Below, piece after piece: positions 17,436-26,787 of a stretch of DNA of 63,225 nt; position 1 is the stretch's first letter, and each line of letters opens with the position of its first letter. The stretch is taken from assembly GCA_004293045.1 (NCBI GenBank), contig RDXY01000009.1:1-63225 (forward strand), read 5' to 3'. The stretch comes from Flavobacteriia bacterium (lineage in GTDB: Bacteria; Bacteroidota; Bacteroidia; Flavobacteriales; Flavobacteriaceae). The notes beneath the pieces were generated by a model. That model was not told the DNA's origin and ran no database searches. It worked only from the letters and a program-made list of their open reading frames with translations. A program made the translations under genes and the position numbers.

Positions 17436-18574
17436 TGAAGAGTATTCTTTTTATTCATCAATCGGCAGAATTGTATGGTTCAGACAAAACACTTTTAATA
17501 TTACTTGAAAATATTGATAGAAATAGATTTCTTCCAGTTGTAGTACTCCCAAATGATGGACCATTAAAAAGCGAAATAGAAAAAATTGGTATTAAAGTTA
17601 TTATAACACCAGTTTTAAAACTATATCGAAATATCTTTACTTTTAAAAACGGAATAAAGTTTGTAAAAGATATGTTTAATTCGGTTTCATTATTAAACAA
17701 ACTTCACAAAGAACACAAGTTCGAAATTGTATATTCCAATACCTTGGCTGTTTTGTTAGGAGCAATATTTTCAAACAAAAAAAAGATAAAACACATTTGG
17801 CATGTTCATGAAATAATTGAACATCCTAAACTTATTGCTTGGTTATTTCCAAAATTGTTATACTATTTTTCAAACACAATAATTTGTAATTCAGAAGCAA
17901 CAAAAAAAAATATCATAATTAGAGAAAAAAACAATCTAAAAAAAACGGTTGTTGTTCACAATGGCATTCAATTTAAAGAAATTACAAATCCATTAATAAA
18001 GGCAGATTTCGGTTATACCGAAAAGGATATCATTATTACTTTAGTTGGAAGAATAAGCAGATTAAAAGGACACCATTGGTTGTTACAAACGTTTAATGCG
18101 TATTTTAAAAACTCAGGTAACATAAAATTGTTGTTTGTAGGCTCCCCTGTTCCTAAACAAGAATATTATTTACAAAATATAGAAGAATATATTGCTTCAA
18201 ATAACCTTTCAAAAGTCGTTAAAATTATTCCGTTTATTCTTGATTTAAAAGGCATTTGGAGTATTACAGATATTGCATTAATGCCTTCAACTGAAAAAGA
18301 ATCATTTGGTTTAGTCGCAGCAGAAGCCATGATGGCAAAAAAACCAGTTATTGCGGCTAATCATGGTGGATTAACGGAAATTGTTGTAGACAATGAAACC
18401 GGTTTTTTAGTCGAACCAAACAATAAAGATGCGTTAAAAGATGCGTTAGAAAAACTAATTACAAACCCAGAATTAAGAACTTCTTTTGGAGAAAAGGGAT
18501 TTCTTAGGGTTATAGAAAATTTCAGTATTCAAAAATATATTCAAAAAATCGAATATATTTTAGAAAACAATTAA
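17435..18574 (+). CDS. Family 4 glycosyltransferase
   Basis: A 379-residue GT-B retaining enzyme. The N-terminal half starts ILFIHQSAELYGSDKTLLIL and has the WHVHEIIEHP segment. The C-terminal half carries LVGRISRLKGHHWLL and the nucleotide-sugar binding E-x7-E motif in PSTEKESFGLVAAEAM. It likely adds one sugar to the undecaprenyl-linked repeat unit on the cytoplasmic face. The start overlaps the upstream Wzy stop by one base. The donor is unknown. Confidence 0.88.
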   Translation: MKSILFIHQSAELYGSDKTLLILLENIDRNRFLPVVVLPNDGPLKSEIEKIGIKVIITPVLKLYRNIFTFKNGIKFVKDMFNSVSLLNKLHKEHKFEIVYSNTLAVLLGAIFSNKKKIKHIWHVHEIIEHPKLIAWLFPKLLYYFSNTIICNSEATKKNIIIREKNNLKKTVVVHNGIQFKEITNPLIKADFGYTEKDIIITLVGRISRLKGHHWLLQTFNAYFKNSGNIKLLFVGSPVPKQEYYLQNIEEYIASNNLSKVVKIIPFILDLKGIWSITDIALMPSTEKESFGLVAAEAMMAKKPVIAANHGGLTEIVVDNETGFLVEPNNKDALKDALEKLITNPELRTSFGEKGFLRVIENFSIQKYIQKIEYILENN

Positions 18575-18593
18575 AATGTTTTTCTCAAAAAAC

Positions 18594-18601
18594 TATATTT
18601 G
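18594..18601 (+). promoter_or_regulatory. Bacteroidota -7 promoter box (TATATTTG)
   Basis: A match to TAnnTTTG, 20 bases before the ATG at 18622. It suggests that the DUF1972 glycosyltransferase and following genes can be transcribed separately from the Wzx-Wzy block. Confidence 0.45.
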
Positions 18602-18621
18602 CCCTTAAATATATTTCTTAA

Positions 18622-19737
18622 ATGAAAATAGCTATTCTTGGCACCCGAGGCATTCCAAATTATTACGGAGGTTTTGAACAATTTGCTGAATTTTTCTCTG
18701 TTTACTTAGCAGAAAAAGGACATGAGGTGTATTGTTACAATTCGCATAACCATAATTACCAAGAAAAAACGTTTCATGGCGTTAATCTAATTCATAAGCA
18801 CGATCCAGAATATAAATTGGGTACTTTTGGTCAGTTTATTTACGATTATAATTGTATTATGGATAGCCGAAAAAGAAATTTTGATATTATTTTGCAATTA
18901 GGATATACCAGTAATTCCATTTGGTTTTTTTTAATGCCAAAAAAAGCAATAAATATTATTAATATGGATGGTTTAGAGTGGAAACGTTCTAAGTATTCAA
19001 AACCGGTACAATATTTTTTAAAAATTGCAGAATGGTTGGCAGCAAAATCGGGAGATTATTTAATTTCAGATTCGTTAGGAATAAAAAAATATTTGCAAGA
19101 AAAACATAAAAAAGAATCAACTTACATCGCTTATGGCGCCTATCCATTTAATTCTCCAAACGAAGAAATATTAAAAGAATATCAAGTTGAAAAAGAAACA
19201 TACAACATGATAATGGCGCGTTTTGAACCAGAAAATAATTTAGAGATGGTTTTAGAAGGCGTTGCGTTAAATTTTGAAGACAAAACAACTATTTTAGTAA
19301 TAGGGAATCATAACACAAAATATGGAAAGTATTTAAAAAATAAATTTCTAACAAATAAAAACATTCATTTTATAGGTGGAATTTATAACTTAGAACACTT
19401 GAATAATTTACGCTATTATTGTAAATTATATTTTCACGGGCATTCTGTTGGCGGCACAAACCCTTCTTTGTTAGAAGCTATGGCTTCTAAAGCTTTAATT
19501 GCGGCACATAATAATGATTTTAATAAAGGTATTTTAAAAGAAAATGCGTTCTATTTTAGAAATTCAATAGAAGTAAAAAATATATTAAATAATAGTAAAA
19601 AAAGTAATAACTTGCCATTTATAAAAAATAATTACGAAGCAATAGTTAACGAGTTTAATTGGACAAAAATAAATGACGATTATTTACAACTTTTTGAACA
19701 ATGTATGGAAAGACATAAAGCAGGAATCACAAAATAA
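18622..19737 (+). CDS. DUF1972-type family 4 glycosyltransferase (rhamnosyltransferase candidate)
   Basis: A 371-residue GT-B protein with the signature MKIAILGTRGIPNYYGGFEQ of the DUF1972 N-terminal domain and the acceptor/donor motif HGHSVGGTNPSLLEAMAS in the C-terminal half. Characterised relatives with this start include rhamnosyltransferases of capsule and S-layer glycan loci, which suits the dTDP-rhamnose pathway encoded at the head of the cluster. Its 3' end overlaps the next gene by 65 bases if that gene starts at 19673. Confidence 0.85.
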   Translation: MKIAILGTRGIPNYYGGFEQFAEFFSVYLAEKGHEVYCYNSHNHNYQEKTFHGVNLIHKHDPEYKLGTFGQFIYDYNCIMDSRKRNFDIILQLGYTSNSIWFFLMPKKAINIINMDGLEWKRSKYSKPVQYFLKIAEWLAAKSGDYLISDSLGIKKYLQEKHKKESTYIAYGAYPFNSPNEEILKEYQVEKETYNMIMARFEPENNLEMVLEGVALNFEDKTTILVIGNHNTKYGKYLKNKFLTNKNIHFIGGIYNLEHLNNLRYYCKLYFHGHSVGGTNPSLLEAMASKALIAAHNNDFNKGILKENAFYFRNSIEVKNILNNSKKSNNLPFIKNNYEAIVNEFNWTKINDDYLQLFEQCMERHKAGITK

Positions 19738-21013
19738 TTTTGCTTTTGTTTTTATTCTTTTATTGTTATTGTCCTTGCCTTTTAAATTAGCAGTTACAAA
19801 CATCATTCTGGCTTTATTTGGAATTTCTGTCATTATTAATTATAGAAAAATTAAAACTAATTTTTCTATAATTTTATTTTTACCAATATTACTATATGTT
19901 TTAATGTTATGTTCAATCTTTTGGACTATAGATGCGTTTGAAACTCAAAAAGCCCTTTCAAAAGAAGCTTTTTTATTAGTGATTCCTGTTTTATTTGCCA
20001 TAATTCCACAATTTAATCAAAATCAAATCAATAAAATCACTAAATATTACGCCTATGGATTTGTAATTTTTGCGGTTTTTTTCGTTTTTAGAGCTACAAT
20101 CAGATTTTTTATTTTAAAAGATGCTAATGTGTTTTTCTATCATCAAGATCAAAATAAAGATTTAGGATTAATTCCAAAGGATTTGAATGCGATTCATTTT
20201 TCCGTATTTTCCATACTCGCCTATGTTTATTTCCTAGCAAATGAAATAAAAAGTTTTTGGCAAAAAATGAGCCTGGCTATTTTATTAGTTTTTATTTTAC
20301 TTCTTTCTTCTAAAAACATTATTTTAGTTATTTTAATTATCACTTTTATTTATTTGTTCTATTTTGCTAAATCTGCCAATAGGATGCGATTAAGAAACTT
20401 AATTGTTTTTGTTTTATTAATTACTAGTATTGTTTTTTTTGGTCGAATAAAAAAACGTTTTGAAGCTGAATTTCTAGCCCATACAGCTAAGAGCTTAAGC
20501 CATAATGTAATTGAAGGTGTGCCAGATGGCGTACATTATGTAAGCATTTATGAAGCATGGCACCAAGAAAAATTTTCTCCAAATGATTATTTTCCCGGAA
20601 CAGCATTTAGAGTCTATCAGGCTCGATTGTTCTTTGAATTTATATCTGAAGAGCCTATTTTTTGGACTGGATTTGGACTAAATGCTTCGTATAAAAAACT
20701 CGAAGAAAAAGGAAAAAAATATAATATTTATCAAGGTACAGGAAATGACGATGGGTATCAAAATAAAAATTTTCACAACCAATACATCCAAAATTTTTCA
20801 GAATTAGGAATAGTTGGGTTCTTACTTTTAGTAACAATGTTGTTTGTTTTATTAAAAAGAGCGGTTTATAACAAAAATTTTATACACTTTACTTTTTCAA
20901 TAGTAATGATAAGTGTATTTTTGACAGAATCTTTTCTTTGGAGACAAAGAGGCGTGGTATTTTTCGTAATATGCTATTGCTTATTTATGTCACGAAATTA
21001 TAAAACAGAATAA
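19673..21013 (+). CDS. O-antigen ligase/polymerase family membrane protein (candidate 2)
   Basis: A 446-residue protein with about eleven helices and a large periplasmic loop around residues 265-375. It includes WTGFGLNASYKKLEEKGKK and NKNFHNQYIQNFSELGIVGFLLL, the HNxYxxxxxELGIxG signature of the Wzy_C domain in O-antigen ligases (WaaL) and polymerases. The start is uncertain: ATG 19673 gives a 65-base overlap with the preceding gene, and the first helix begins about 23 residues in, so a slightly later non-ATG start is possible. A weak AT-rich hairpin (21017-21036) follows. Confidence 0.8.
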   Translation: MTIIYNFLNNVWKDIKQESQNNFAFVFILLLLLSLPFKLAVTNIILALFGISVIINYRKIKTNFSIILFLPILLYVLMLCSIFWTIDAFETQKALSKEAFLLVIPVLFAIIPQFNQNQINKITKYYAYGFVIFAVFFVFRATIRFFILKDANVFFYHQDQNKDLGLIPKDLNAIHFSVFSILAYVYFLANEIKSFWQKMSLAILLVFILLLSSKNIILVILIITFIYLFYFAKSANRMRLRNLIVFVLLITSIVFFGRIKKRFEAEFLAHTAKSLSHNVIEGVPDGVHYVSIYEAWHQEKFSPNDYFPGTAFRVYQARLFFEFISEEPIFWTGFGLNASYKKLEEKGKKYNIYQGTGNDDGYQNKNFHNQYIQNFSELGIVGFLLLVTMLFVLLKRAVYNKNFIHFTFSIVMISVFLTESFLWRQRGVVFFVICYCLFMSRNYKTE

Positions 21014-21050
21014 ATTAATACTATTTTATTAGTATTTAAATAAAATAAAG

Positions 21051-22034
21051 ATGAAAAGAATATTAATTACAGGAGCAGCTGGATTTTTGGGCTCACATTT
21101 ATGTGACCGTTTTTTAGCAGAAGGCTATTTCGTAATTGGAATGGATAATTTAATTACTGGTGATTTAAAAAACATTGAGCATTTATTTAAAGAAAAAAAC
21201 TTTGAATTTTATCATCATGATATTACTAAATTTGTTCATGTTCCAGGTAATTTGGATTATATTCTTCATTTTGCTTCCCCGGCTAGCCCAATAGATTATT
21301 TGAAAATACCTATTCAAACTTTAAAAGTTGGTTCTTTAGGAACACACAATTTATTAGGTTTGGCAAGAGTAAAAAAAGCAAGGATTCTTATTGCGTCAAC
21401 CTCAGAAATTTATGGCGACCCATTGGTGCACCCACAAACAGAAGAGTATTATGGAAACGTAAATACTATTGGACCACGCGGCGTTTATGATGAAGCGAAA
21501 CGTTTTCAAGAATCAATTACTATGGCATACCACACTTTTCATGGTGTTGAAACCAGAATTGTTCGTATTTTTAATACATATGGTCCAAGAATGCGATTAA
21601 ATGACGGTCGAGTTATTCCTGCATTTATTGGTCAAGCACTTCGCGGTGAAGATTTAACCGTTTTTGGTGATGGAAGCCAAACCCGCTCATTTTGTTATGT
21701 AACTGACCAAGTAGAAGGTATTTATAGATTGTTACTTTCAGATTATCATTTGCCTATAAATATTGGAAATCCAGATGAAATCACTATTTCTGATTTTGCA
21801 GAAGAAATTATCAAATTAACAGGAACTAATCAAAAAGTAATTTATAAAGATTTACCTATAAACGACCCAATGCAACGTCAGCCTGATATTACAAAAGCCA
21901 AAGAAATTTTAGGTTGGAGTGCCAAGGTAAAAAGAGAGGAAGGCATGAAAATTACCTATGAATATTTTAAATCCCTTTCACCAGAAGAATTAGCAAAAGA
22001 AGAACATAAAGATTTTTCAAAATATATTTATTAG
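21051..22034 (+). CDS. UDP-glucuronate decarboxylase (UDP-xylose synthase-like)
   Basis: A 327-residue extended SDR. It has [15 protein letters not shown] at the N-terminus, [19 protein letters not shown], which is characteristic of UXS enzymes, STSEIYGDP, and an active-site Tyr-x3-Lys in [11 protein letters not shown]. It also has [10 protein letters not shown] and [15 protein letters not shown] makes UDP-xylose from UDP-glucuronate through a 4-keto intermediate. No UDP-glucose dehydrogenase is present in the window, so its substrate must come from elsewhere. It provides a pentose for this glycan. Confidence 0.9.
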   Translation: MKRILITGAAGFLGSHLCDRFLAEGYFVIGMDNLITGDLKNIEHLFKEKNFEFYHHDITKFVHVPGNLDYILHFASPASPIDYLKIPIQTLKVGSLGTHNLLGLARVKKARILIASTSEIYGDPLVHPQTEEYYGNVNTIGPRGVYDEAKRFQESITMAYHTFHGVETRIVRIFNTYGPRMRLNDGRVIPAFIGQALRGEDLTVFGDGSQTRSFCYVTDQVEGIYRLLLSDYHLPINIGNPDEITISDFAEEIIKLTGTNQKVIYKDLPINDPMQRQPDITKAKEILGWSAKVKREEGMKITYEYFKSLSPEELAKEEHKDFSKYIY

Positions 22035-22089
22035 TAAATAAATTATTTCTTAAAAAGGAATAAATAATTACTAAAATAATTTTTTATGT

Positions 22090-23448
22090 ATGAAAAAAGG
22101 AAGATATTCCAAATACATTAGACCAATAAGCATTATTATAGATTCTTGTTTATTAATCATTCTGTTCCCTTATTTTTTTAAGGGATTAGATATTAACTTC
22201 CAATGGTTTGGCATCTATTTAGTTACTGTTTGGATAATTATATCTTTTTTTACTAAGTTTTATGAAATATATAGATTTACTACTCCGGTAAATATTATGT
22301 CAAAAACGGCCAAACAAATGACCTTGTTTTTATTGTTAATTATTGCTTTTTTTCCTTTTTATAAAACTGTAATTTTTAGTGGTTATGCTACATTAACTTA
22401 TGTTTTAGCAGTTTTATTTGGAGTATTATTACTTAAAAGCCTAGCTTTTTATTACATAAAAAAATACCGCCTTTTAACGGGTAATAATTTTAGAAACGTT
22501 GTTATCATTGGTCATACAGAAGAGTCAAAAGATTTAAAAAACATTTTTGAAAAAAGACCAGATTATGGATATAATTTCAAAGGATTTTTTTCCGATAGAA
22601 AAACAGGAGAAAATGTTTTAGGAAAAATCGATGAAATTAAAAATTATGTATTTGAAAATAAAATTGATGAAATTTATTGTTCAATAAATGAAATTTCAAA
22701 TGAAAAACATAAAGAATTAGTTGCATTTGCAGATGAGAATAATATAGTCATAAAATTTATTCCAGATTCTAAAGCGATTTTTTCAAAGAATTTAACAATA
22801 GATTATTACGAGTTGTTTCCAGTATTGTCCTTAAAAAAATCTCCTTTAGACGATTATTATTCCGAGTTCTTTAAACGTGTATTTGACATCTTTTTTGCTT
22901 TAATTGTAATCATTTTTATTTTATCTTGGTTAACCCCTCTTTTAGGAATTTTAATTAAATTAGAATCAAAAGGGGCCATTTTTTTTAAACAAAGTAGGCC
23001 CGGGATTTACGAAGAAGAATTTTTTTGTTATAAATTTCGTTCCATGCAATTAAATGGAACTACCGAGTCTGAAGCATCAAGAAACGACCCACGAGTTACT
23101 AAAATTGGCCGTTTTATTAGAAAAACCAGTATTGATGAATTACCACAGTTTTTTAATGTATTATTAGGAGACATGTCGGTGGTAGGACCAAGACCTCATT
23201 TATGGGCTCAAAACAAGACATACGGAAAGAAAATAAAAAAATACATGGTAAGACACCATATAAAACCTGGAATTACAGGCTTGGCTCAAGTGAAAGGCTG
23301 TAGAGGCGAAATTGAAACCGAAGACGACATGGTGAACCGAATCAAATTTGATGTTTTTTATATTGAAAACTGGTCGTTTTTAATGGATTTTAAAATTATT
23401 TTTCAAACAGTTATAAATATTTTTAAAGGTGAAGAAAAAGCATATTAA
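22090..23448 (+). CDS. Undecaprenyl-phosphate sugar phosphotransferase (WbaP/WcaJ-like)
   Basis: A 452-residue polyprenyl glycosylphosphotransferase. There are four N-terminal helices, then a CoA-binding-like Rossmann domain (FRNVVIIGHTEESKDL), a re-entrant helix starting KRVFDIFFALIVI, and the catalytic domain with FKQSRPGIYEEEFFCYKFRSM, RKTSIDELPQFFNVLLGDMS and VGPRPH. It transfers a sugar-1-phosphate to undecaprenyl phosphate and so starts repeat-unit assembly at the inner membrane. As the last gene of the locus it is followed by two hairpins. Confidence 0.92.
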   Translation: MKKGRYSKYIRPISIIIDSCLLIILFPYFFKGLDINFQWFGIYLVTVWIIISFFTKFYEIYRFTTPVNIMSKTAKQMTLFLLLIIAFFPFYKTVIFSGYATLTYVLAVLFGVLLLKSLAFYYIKKYRLLTGNNFRNVVIIGHTEESKDLKNIFEKRPDYGYNFKGFFSDRKTGENVLGKIDEIKNYVFENKIDEIYCSINEISNEKHKELVAFADENNIVIKFIPDSKAIFSKNLTIDYYELFPVLSLKKSPLDDYYSEFFKRVFDIFFALIVIIFILSWLTPLLGILIKLESKGAIFFKQSRPGIYEEEFFCYKFRSMQLNGTTESEASRNDPRVTKIGRFIRKTSIDELPQFFNVLLGDMSVVGPRPHLWAQNKTYGKKIKKYMVRHHIKPGITGLAQVKGCRGEIETEDDMVNRIKFDVFYIENWSFLMDFKIIFQTVINIFKGEEKAY

Positions 23449-23470
23449 CCAAAGTGGTTTTTTGTTTTTT
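23447..23470 (+). terminator. Short terminator hairpin after the polysaccharide locus
   Basis: AACCA, a three-base loop AAG, TGGTT and a T-rich run start inside the stop codon of the WbaP-like gene. The stem is only 5 bp, but the T tract is long. It works best as the first half of a double terminator with the hairpin at 23488. Confidence 0.55.
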
Positions 23471-23487
23471 ATAAATTAATAAATAGT

Positions 23488-23510
23488 ACTAACATTGATG
23501 TTAGTTTCTT
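23488..23510 (+). terminator. Second hairpin after the polysaccharide locus
   Basis: ACTAACA, loop TTGA, TGTTAGT, then TTCTTCT. It precedes the purD promoter and would insulate purD from the locus. Confidence 0.5.
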
Positions 23511-23544
23511 CTCAAAAATTCTGCTTTTTTTAATTAAAAGAGAC

Positions 23545-23552
23545 TATTTTTG
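23545..23552 (+). promoter_or_regulatory. purD -7 promoter box (TATTTTTG)
   Basis: A match to TAnnTTTG, 26 bases before the purD ATG at 23579 and downstream of the double hairpin. Confidence 0.55.
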
Positions 23553-23578
23553 TGCCAATAAAAACAACACATATAATC

Positions 23579-24850
23579 ATGAATATTTTACTTTTAGGTT
23601 CTGGTGGAAGAGAACACGCTTTTGCTTGGAAAATGACTCAAAGCACATTATGCCAACAACTTTTTGTAGCTCCTGGTAACGCTGGAACATCAAAAATTGC
23701 CACAAACGTAAACATCAATCCAAATGATTTCGAAAAAATCAAGGAATTTGTGATTACAAACGCCATTGCAATGGTGGTAGTCGGCCCAGAAGACCCTTTA
23801 GTAAAGGGTATTTATGATTTCTTTAAAAACGATACTCAAATTTCACATATTCCAGTAATTGGCCCTTCTAAATTAGGCGCGCAATTAGAAGGGAGTAAAG
23901 AATTTGCTAAAGAATTTTTAGTAAAAAATAATATTCCAACTGCAAAGTATGAAAGTTTTACTTCAGAAACAGTTGAAAAAGGATACGCTTTTTTAGAAAC
24001 ATTATCTCCCCCATATGTTTTAAAGGCAGACGGTTTAGCCGCCGGGAAAGGTGTAGTAATCCTTAATGATTTACAAGACGCAAAAGACGAATTAAAAGCC
24101 ATGTTAGTGGATGCAAAATTTGGTTCCGCTAGTGCAAAAGTGGTAATTGAAGAATTTTTAGACGGCATTGAGCTAAGTTGTTTTGTATTAACAGATGGAA
24201 AAAATTATAAAATTTTACCAACTGCAAAAGATTACAAAAGAATTGGTGAAGGCGACACAGGATTGAACACAGGCGGAATGGGTGCTATTTCTCCTGTGCC
24301 TTTTGCAGATGCTGTTTTAATGCAAAAAATTGAATCACAAATCGTGATTCCTACTATTACGGGTTTAAAAAACGACAATATTGAATATAAAGGCTTTGTA
24401 TTTATTGGTTTGATAAAAGTGGGCGACAATCCATTTGTAATTGAATACAATGTGAGAATGGGTGATCCAGAAACAGAGGTGGTAATCCCAAGAATTAAAA
24501 GTGATTTAGTTGCATTGTTTGAAGCAGTTGCTACTGAAAAATTAGCCGATTTTGATTTGAGTTTAGATGAAAGAACAGCAGCGACTGTTGTGGTTGTTTC
24601 AGGTGGCTATCCTGAAGCATTTGAAAAAGGGAAAGAAATTTTGGGTTTAGATAACAAAACAGATTCTTTAATTTTTCATGCTGGAACCAAAGAGGAAAAC
24701 GGAAAAATTTTATCGAATGGCGGAAGAGTGTTAGCTGTTACATCATTCGCTAATTCATTCACAGATGCCACAAAAAAATCTTATCAAACCATAGAAAAAC
24801 TAAAGTTTGATAAGATGAATTATAGAAAAGATATAGGGTTCGATTTATAA
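23579..24850 (+). CDS. purD: Phosphoribosylamine-glycine ligase
   Basis: An ATP-grasp enzyme that joins glycine to phosphoribosylamine in purine synthesis, cytoplasmic. The protein (423 residues from the ATG at 23579) begins MNILLLGSGGREHAFAWK and carries VVVGPEDPLVKGI, PYVLKADGLAAGKGVVI, GDTGLNTGGMGAISPVPF and EYNVRMGDPETEVVIPR, all GARS signatures. A TTG at 23552 would extend it, but the promoter lies on top of it. It is convergent with the small DUF6341 gene. A weak hairpin overlaps the stop codon. Confidence 0.97.
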   Translation: MNILLLGSGGREHAFAWKMTQSTLCQQLFVAPGNAGTSKIATNVNINPNDFEKIKEFVITNAIAMVVVGPEDPLVKGIYDFFKNDTQISHIPVIGPSKLGAQLEGSKEFAKEFLVKNNIPTAKYESFTSETVEKGYAFLETLSPPYVLKADGLAAGKGVVILNDLQDAKDELKAMLVDAKFGSASAKVVIEEFLDGIELSCFVLTDGKNYKILPTAKDYKRIGEGDTGLNTGGMGAISPVPFADAVLMQKIESQIVIPTITGLKNDNIEYKGFVFIGLIKVGDNPFVIEYNVRMGDPETEVVIPRIKSDLVALFEAVATEKLADFDLSLDERTAATVVVVSGGYPEAFEKGKEILGLDNKTDSLIFHAGTKEENGKILSNGGRVLAVTSFANSFTDATKKSYQTIEKLKFDKMNYRKDIGFDL

Positions 24851-24857
24851 TCGAACC
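24837..24857. terminator. Hairpin overlapping the purD stop codon
   Basis: GGTTCGATT, loop TAT, AATCGAACC; a perfect 9-bp stem followed by a T-rich but interrupted tail. It lies between convergent purD and DUF6341 and could serve both. Confidence 0.45.
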
Positions 24858-24865
24858 TTATTCTT

Positions 24866-25099
24866 TTATTTTGTTAAGAAAGAATGTGCGGTGGTATCTT
24901 GTTCATCTGCACCAGATTTTTTAAAAATCTGCAATTGTTTTGTCCAATAGTATGTCCAATAACAACAAATACAAATAAATATCCAATTGATAATATTTGC
25001 ACCCCACCAATTTGTTAATTCTAAACTTCTTAAAAAGTCCATTGGTACAAAAAGTACTTCAACAAATAAAAATTGTATTGCTTCGAAAAATGCTTTCAT
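24866..25099 (-). CDS. DUF6341-type small membrane protein
   Basis: A 77-residue protein with one clear transmembrane helix (WWGANIINWIFICICCYWTYYW, residues about 31-52) and a hydrophobic N-terminal stretch, ending in an acidic, polar tail with HSFLTK. I recognise it from memory as the DUF6341 family, which sits next to DUF6427 and upp in Flavobacteriaceae. Function is unknown. It is divergent from DUF6427 with 44 bases between them. Confidence 0.7.
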   Translation of the reverse strand: MKAFFEAIQFLFVEVLFVPMDFLRSLELTNWWGANIINWIFICICCYWTYYWTKQLQIFKKSGADEQDTTAHSFLTK

Positions 25100-25123
25100 T
25101 TTTTTATTATTATATTTACACTA

Positions 25124-25131
25124 CAAAAATA
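25124..25131 (-). promoter_or_regulatory. -7 promoter box for the DUF6341 gene
   Basis: On the minus strand the bases read TATTTTTG, a match to TAnnTTTG, 24 bases before the start codon at 25099. Confidence 0.5.
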
Positions 25132-25143
25132 TAAAATATCTTT

Positions 25144-26070
25144 ATGATTGCAAGTCTTTTTAGTAAAACTCGACCAATAAATTACACATTAGTTTTAATA
25201 ATGTTGTTTTCTTGCTTTTTTTTGTACCAATTTCAAGTTCCAAATGAAAATTTTACATTTGGGGATCTGTTTTCAAAAATTTTTGTTTTTCTACTGCTTT
25301 TGTTGTCATTTTTTCTGGTAAATTTTATTTCACTAAAAAACACCTTAACTCAAAATGATAATTATGCCATACTATTATTTCTAGTATTTATATTGTTATT
25401 TCCAACAGTATTAAATAACATTAAAATTGTACTTTCAAATGTGTTTTTGTTGTTGGCTTTACGTAGATTAATTTCTTTAAAAACATTAATTTCGTCTCAA
25501 GGAAAAATATTTGATGCTTCTTTTTGGATTTTTATTTCAGCTATTTTTCATTTTTGGAGCATTTTGTATATTATTTTAGTTTTTATTTCAATAGTATTTC
25601 ACTTTGGAAAAGAATATAAAAACTGGATTTTACCATTCGTATCTTTCTTTTGTGTTTGGATTTTATATATTGCTACAAGTTTAATATTGTTTGATAATTA
25701 TTCTATTAATAAGTCTGTTTATCAGGTAGACTTTAACTTTTTTGATTTTAAAGATGTGTATCAAAACATGGCATTGTCTTTATTTGTCTCTATTTCAGTA
25801 TTGTTTTTTGCTTCTCAAACAATTGACTATCAAAATAAACCGTTAAATATGCAGTCCTCTTACAAACAAGTTTATTTTGCTTTTCTTTTAGCTTTGGGTA
25901 TTTATGTTTTTTCTGCAAATAAATCTAATGATTTACTAATATATACTTTTGCGCCTTTATCCATTTTAGGGGCAAATATGTTCGAAAAAATGGAAAACTC
26001 TATTTACAAAGAAGTATCTCTGTATTTATTGTTAGGCTTGGGCTTCTTTTTCTTTTTTGCTCAATTATAA
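25144..26070 (+). CDS. DUF6427-type polytopic membrane protein
   Basis: A 308-residue protein made almost entirely of hydrophobic helices (about nine), starting MIASLFSKTRPINYTLV, the start typical of DUF6427 proteins of Flavobacteriaceae as I recall them. NLALLRL-like and SANKSND segments in loops give no clue to substrate. Topology is reminiscent of small polymerase or GT-C-like membrane proteins, but no catalytic motif is visible. It is convergent with upp; the two stop regions overlap by 6 bases. Confidence 0.7.
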   Translation: MIASLFSKTRPINYTLVLIMLFSCFFLYQFQVPNENFTFGDLFSKIFVFLLLLLSFFLVNFISLKNTLTQNDNYAILLFLVFILLFPTVLNNIKIVLSNVFLLLALRRLISLKTLISSQGKIFDASFWIFISAIFHFWSILYIILVFISIVFHFGKEYKNWILPFVSFFCVWILYIATSLILFDNYSINKSVYQVDFNFFDFKDVYQNMALSLFVSISVLFFASQTIDYQNKPLNMQSSYKQVYFAFLLALGIYVFSANKSNDLLIYTFAPLSILGANMFEKMENSIYKEVSLYLLLGLGFFFFFAQL

Positions 26071-26718
26071 TTTGTTTCCATACGCCAAATCGCCTGCATC
26101 CCCTAAACCGGGTATAATGTAGTTTTTTTCGTTTAATTTTTCATCTAAAGAAGCTACCCATAAATGGCAGTTTTTTGGAAGGTTTTCTGTTGCATATTTT
26201 ATTCCTTCAGGAGCGGCTATAATTACAGCAATATGAATTTCTTTAGGCTGATGCGTGGCTAAAATTTTATTTAAAACCACTACTAATGATCGCCCTGTGG
26301 CTAACATGGGGTCTACCAAAACTAACGTTTTATTATTCATATTTGGTACCGCTTGGTATTCTACTAAAATATCGAAATTTTCATCCGAATTATAATGATT
26401 TCTATAAGCTGAAATAAAACCATTTTCCGCATCATCAAAATAATTTAAAAACCCCTGATGAAGCGTTAAACCTGCTCTTAAAATAGAGCACAACACAATT
26501 TTGTCTTCTATTTCTGAAGTGTTTTTGATGCCTAATGGAGTGGTTATCGACATGGTTTTATATGATAGTTTTTTACTAATTTCATAAGCCATAATTTCAC
26601 CAATACGTTCCATATTTCTTCTGAAACGCATGCTGTCTTTTTGAATGGTTACTTCTCTAATTTGACATAGAAACTGGTTTATTATACTATTTTCTTCAGA
26701 AATATAATGAATGTTCAT
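26065..26718 (-). CDS. upp: Uracil phosphoribosyltransferase
   Basis: Salvages uracil to UMP with PRPP. The 217-residue protein has CSILRAGLTLHQGFLNYF, the PRPP-binding loop VLVDPMLATGRSLVV, IAVIIAAPEGIKY, and the C-terminal GLGDAGDLAYG that closes the uracil pocket. Length and motifs are normal for Upp. It is divergent from the DUF4254 gene. Confidence 0.95.
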   Translation of the reverse strand: MNIHYISEENSIINQFLCQIREVTIQKDSMRFRRNMERIGEIMAYEISKKLSYKTMSITTPLGIKNTSEIEDKIVLCSILRAGLTLHQGFLNYFDDAENGFISAYRNHYNSDENFDILVEYQAVPNMNNKTLVLVDPMLATGRSLVVVLNKILATHQPKEIHIAVIIAAPEGIKYATENLPKNCHLWVASLDEKLNEKNYIIPGLGDAGDLAYGNKL

Positions 26719-26738
26719 GTGAGATAATTTGTAATTTA

Positions 26739-26769
26739 TTGTTAAAAGTACAAAAAATCCTTATTTTTG
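26739..26769 (+). promoter_or_regulatory. Promoter of the DUF4254-GT9 pair
   Basis: TTG at 26739-26741, a 20-base spacer and TATTTTTG at 26762-26769. Spacing and both elements agree with the Bacteroidota promoter consensus. The start codon is 19 bases downstream. Confidence 0.65.
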
Positions 26770-26787
26770 TAAATTAAATTAGAAACT

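Noticed and set aside
16200..23448. Whole polysaccharide region as a recent foreign island
   Set aside because: The region looks somewhat richer in A+T than its neighbours, but I cannot compute composition, and no integrase, tRNA or attachment repeat borders it.
23836..24168. A 110-residue minus-strand frame inside purD
   Set aside because: It lies opposite well-conserved purD codons and has no motif or upstream signal. The same holds for the other long antisense frames (for example 27378-27779, 42789-43322, 50559-51071 and 54980-55411).
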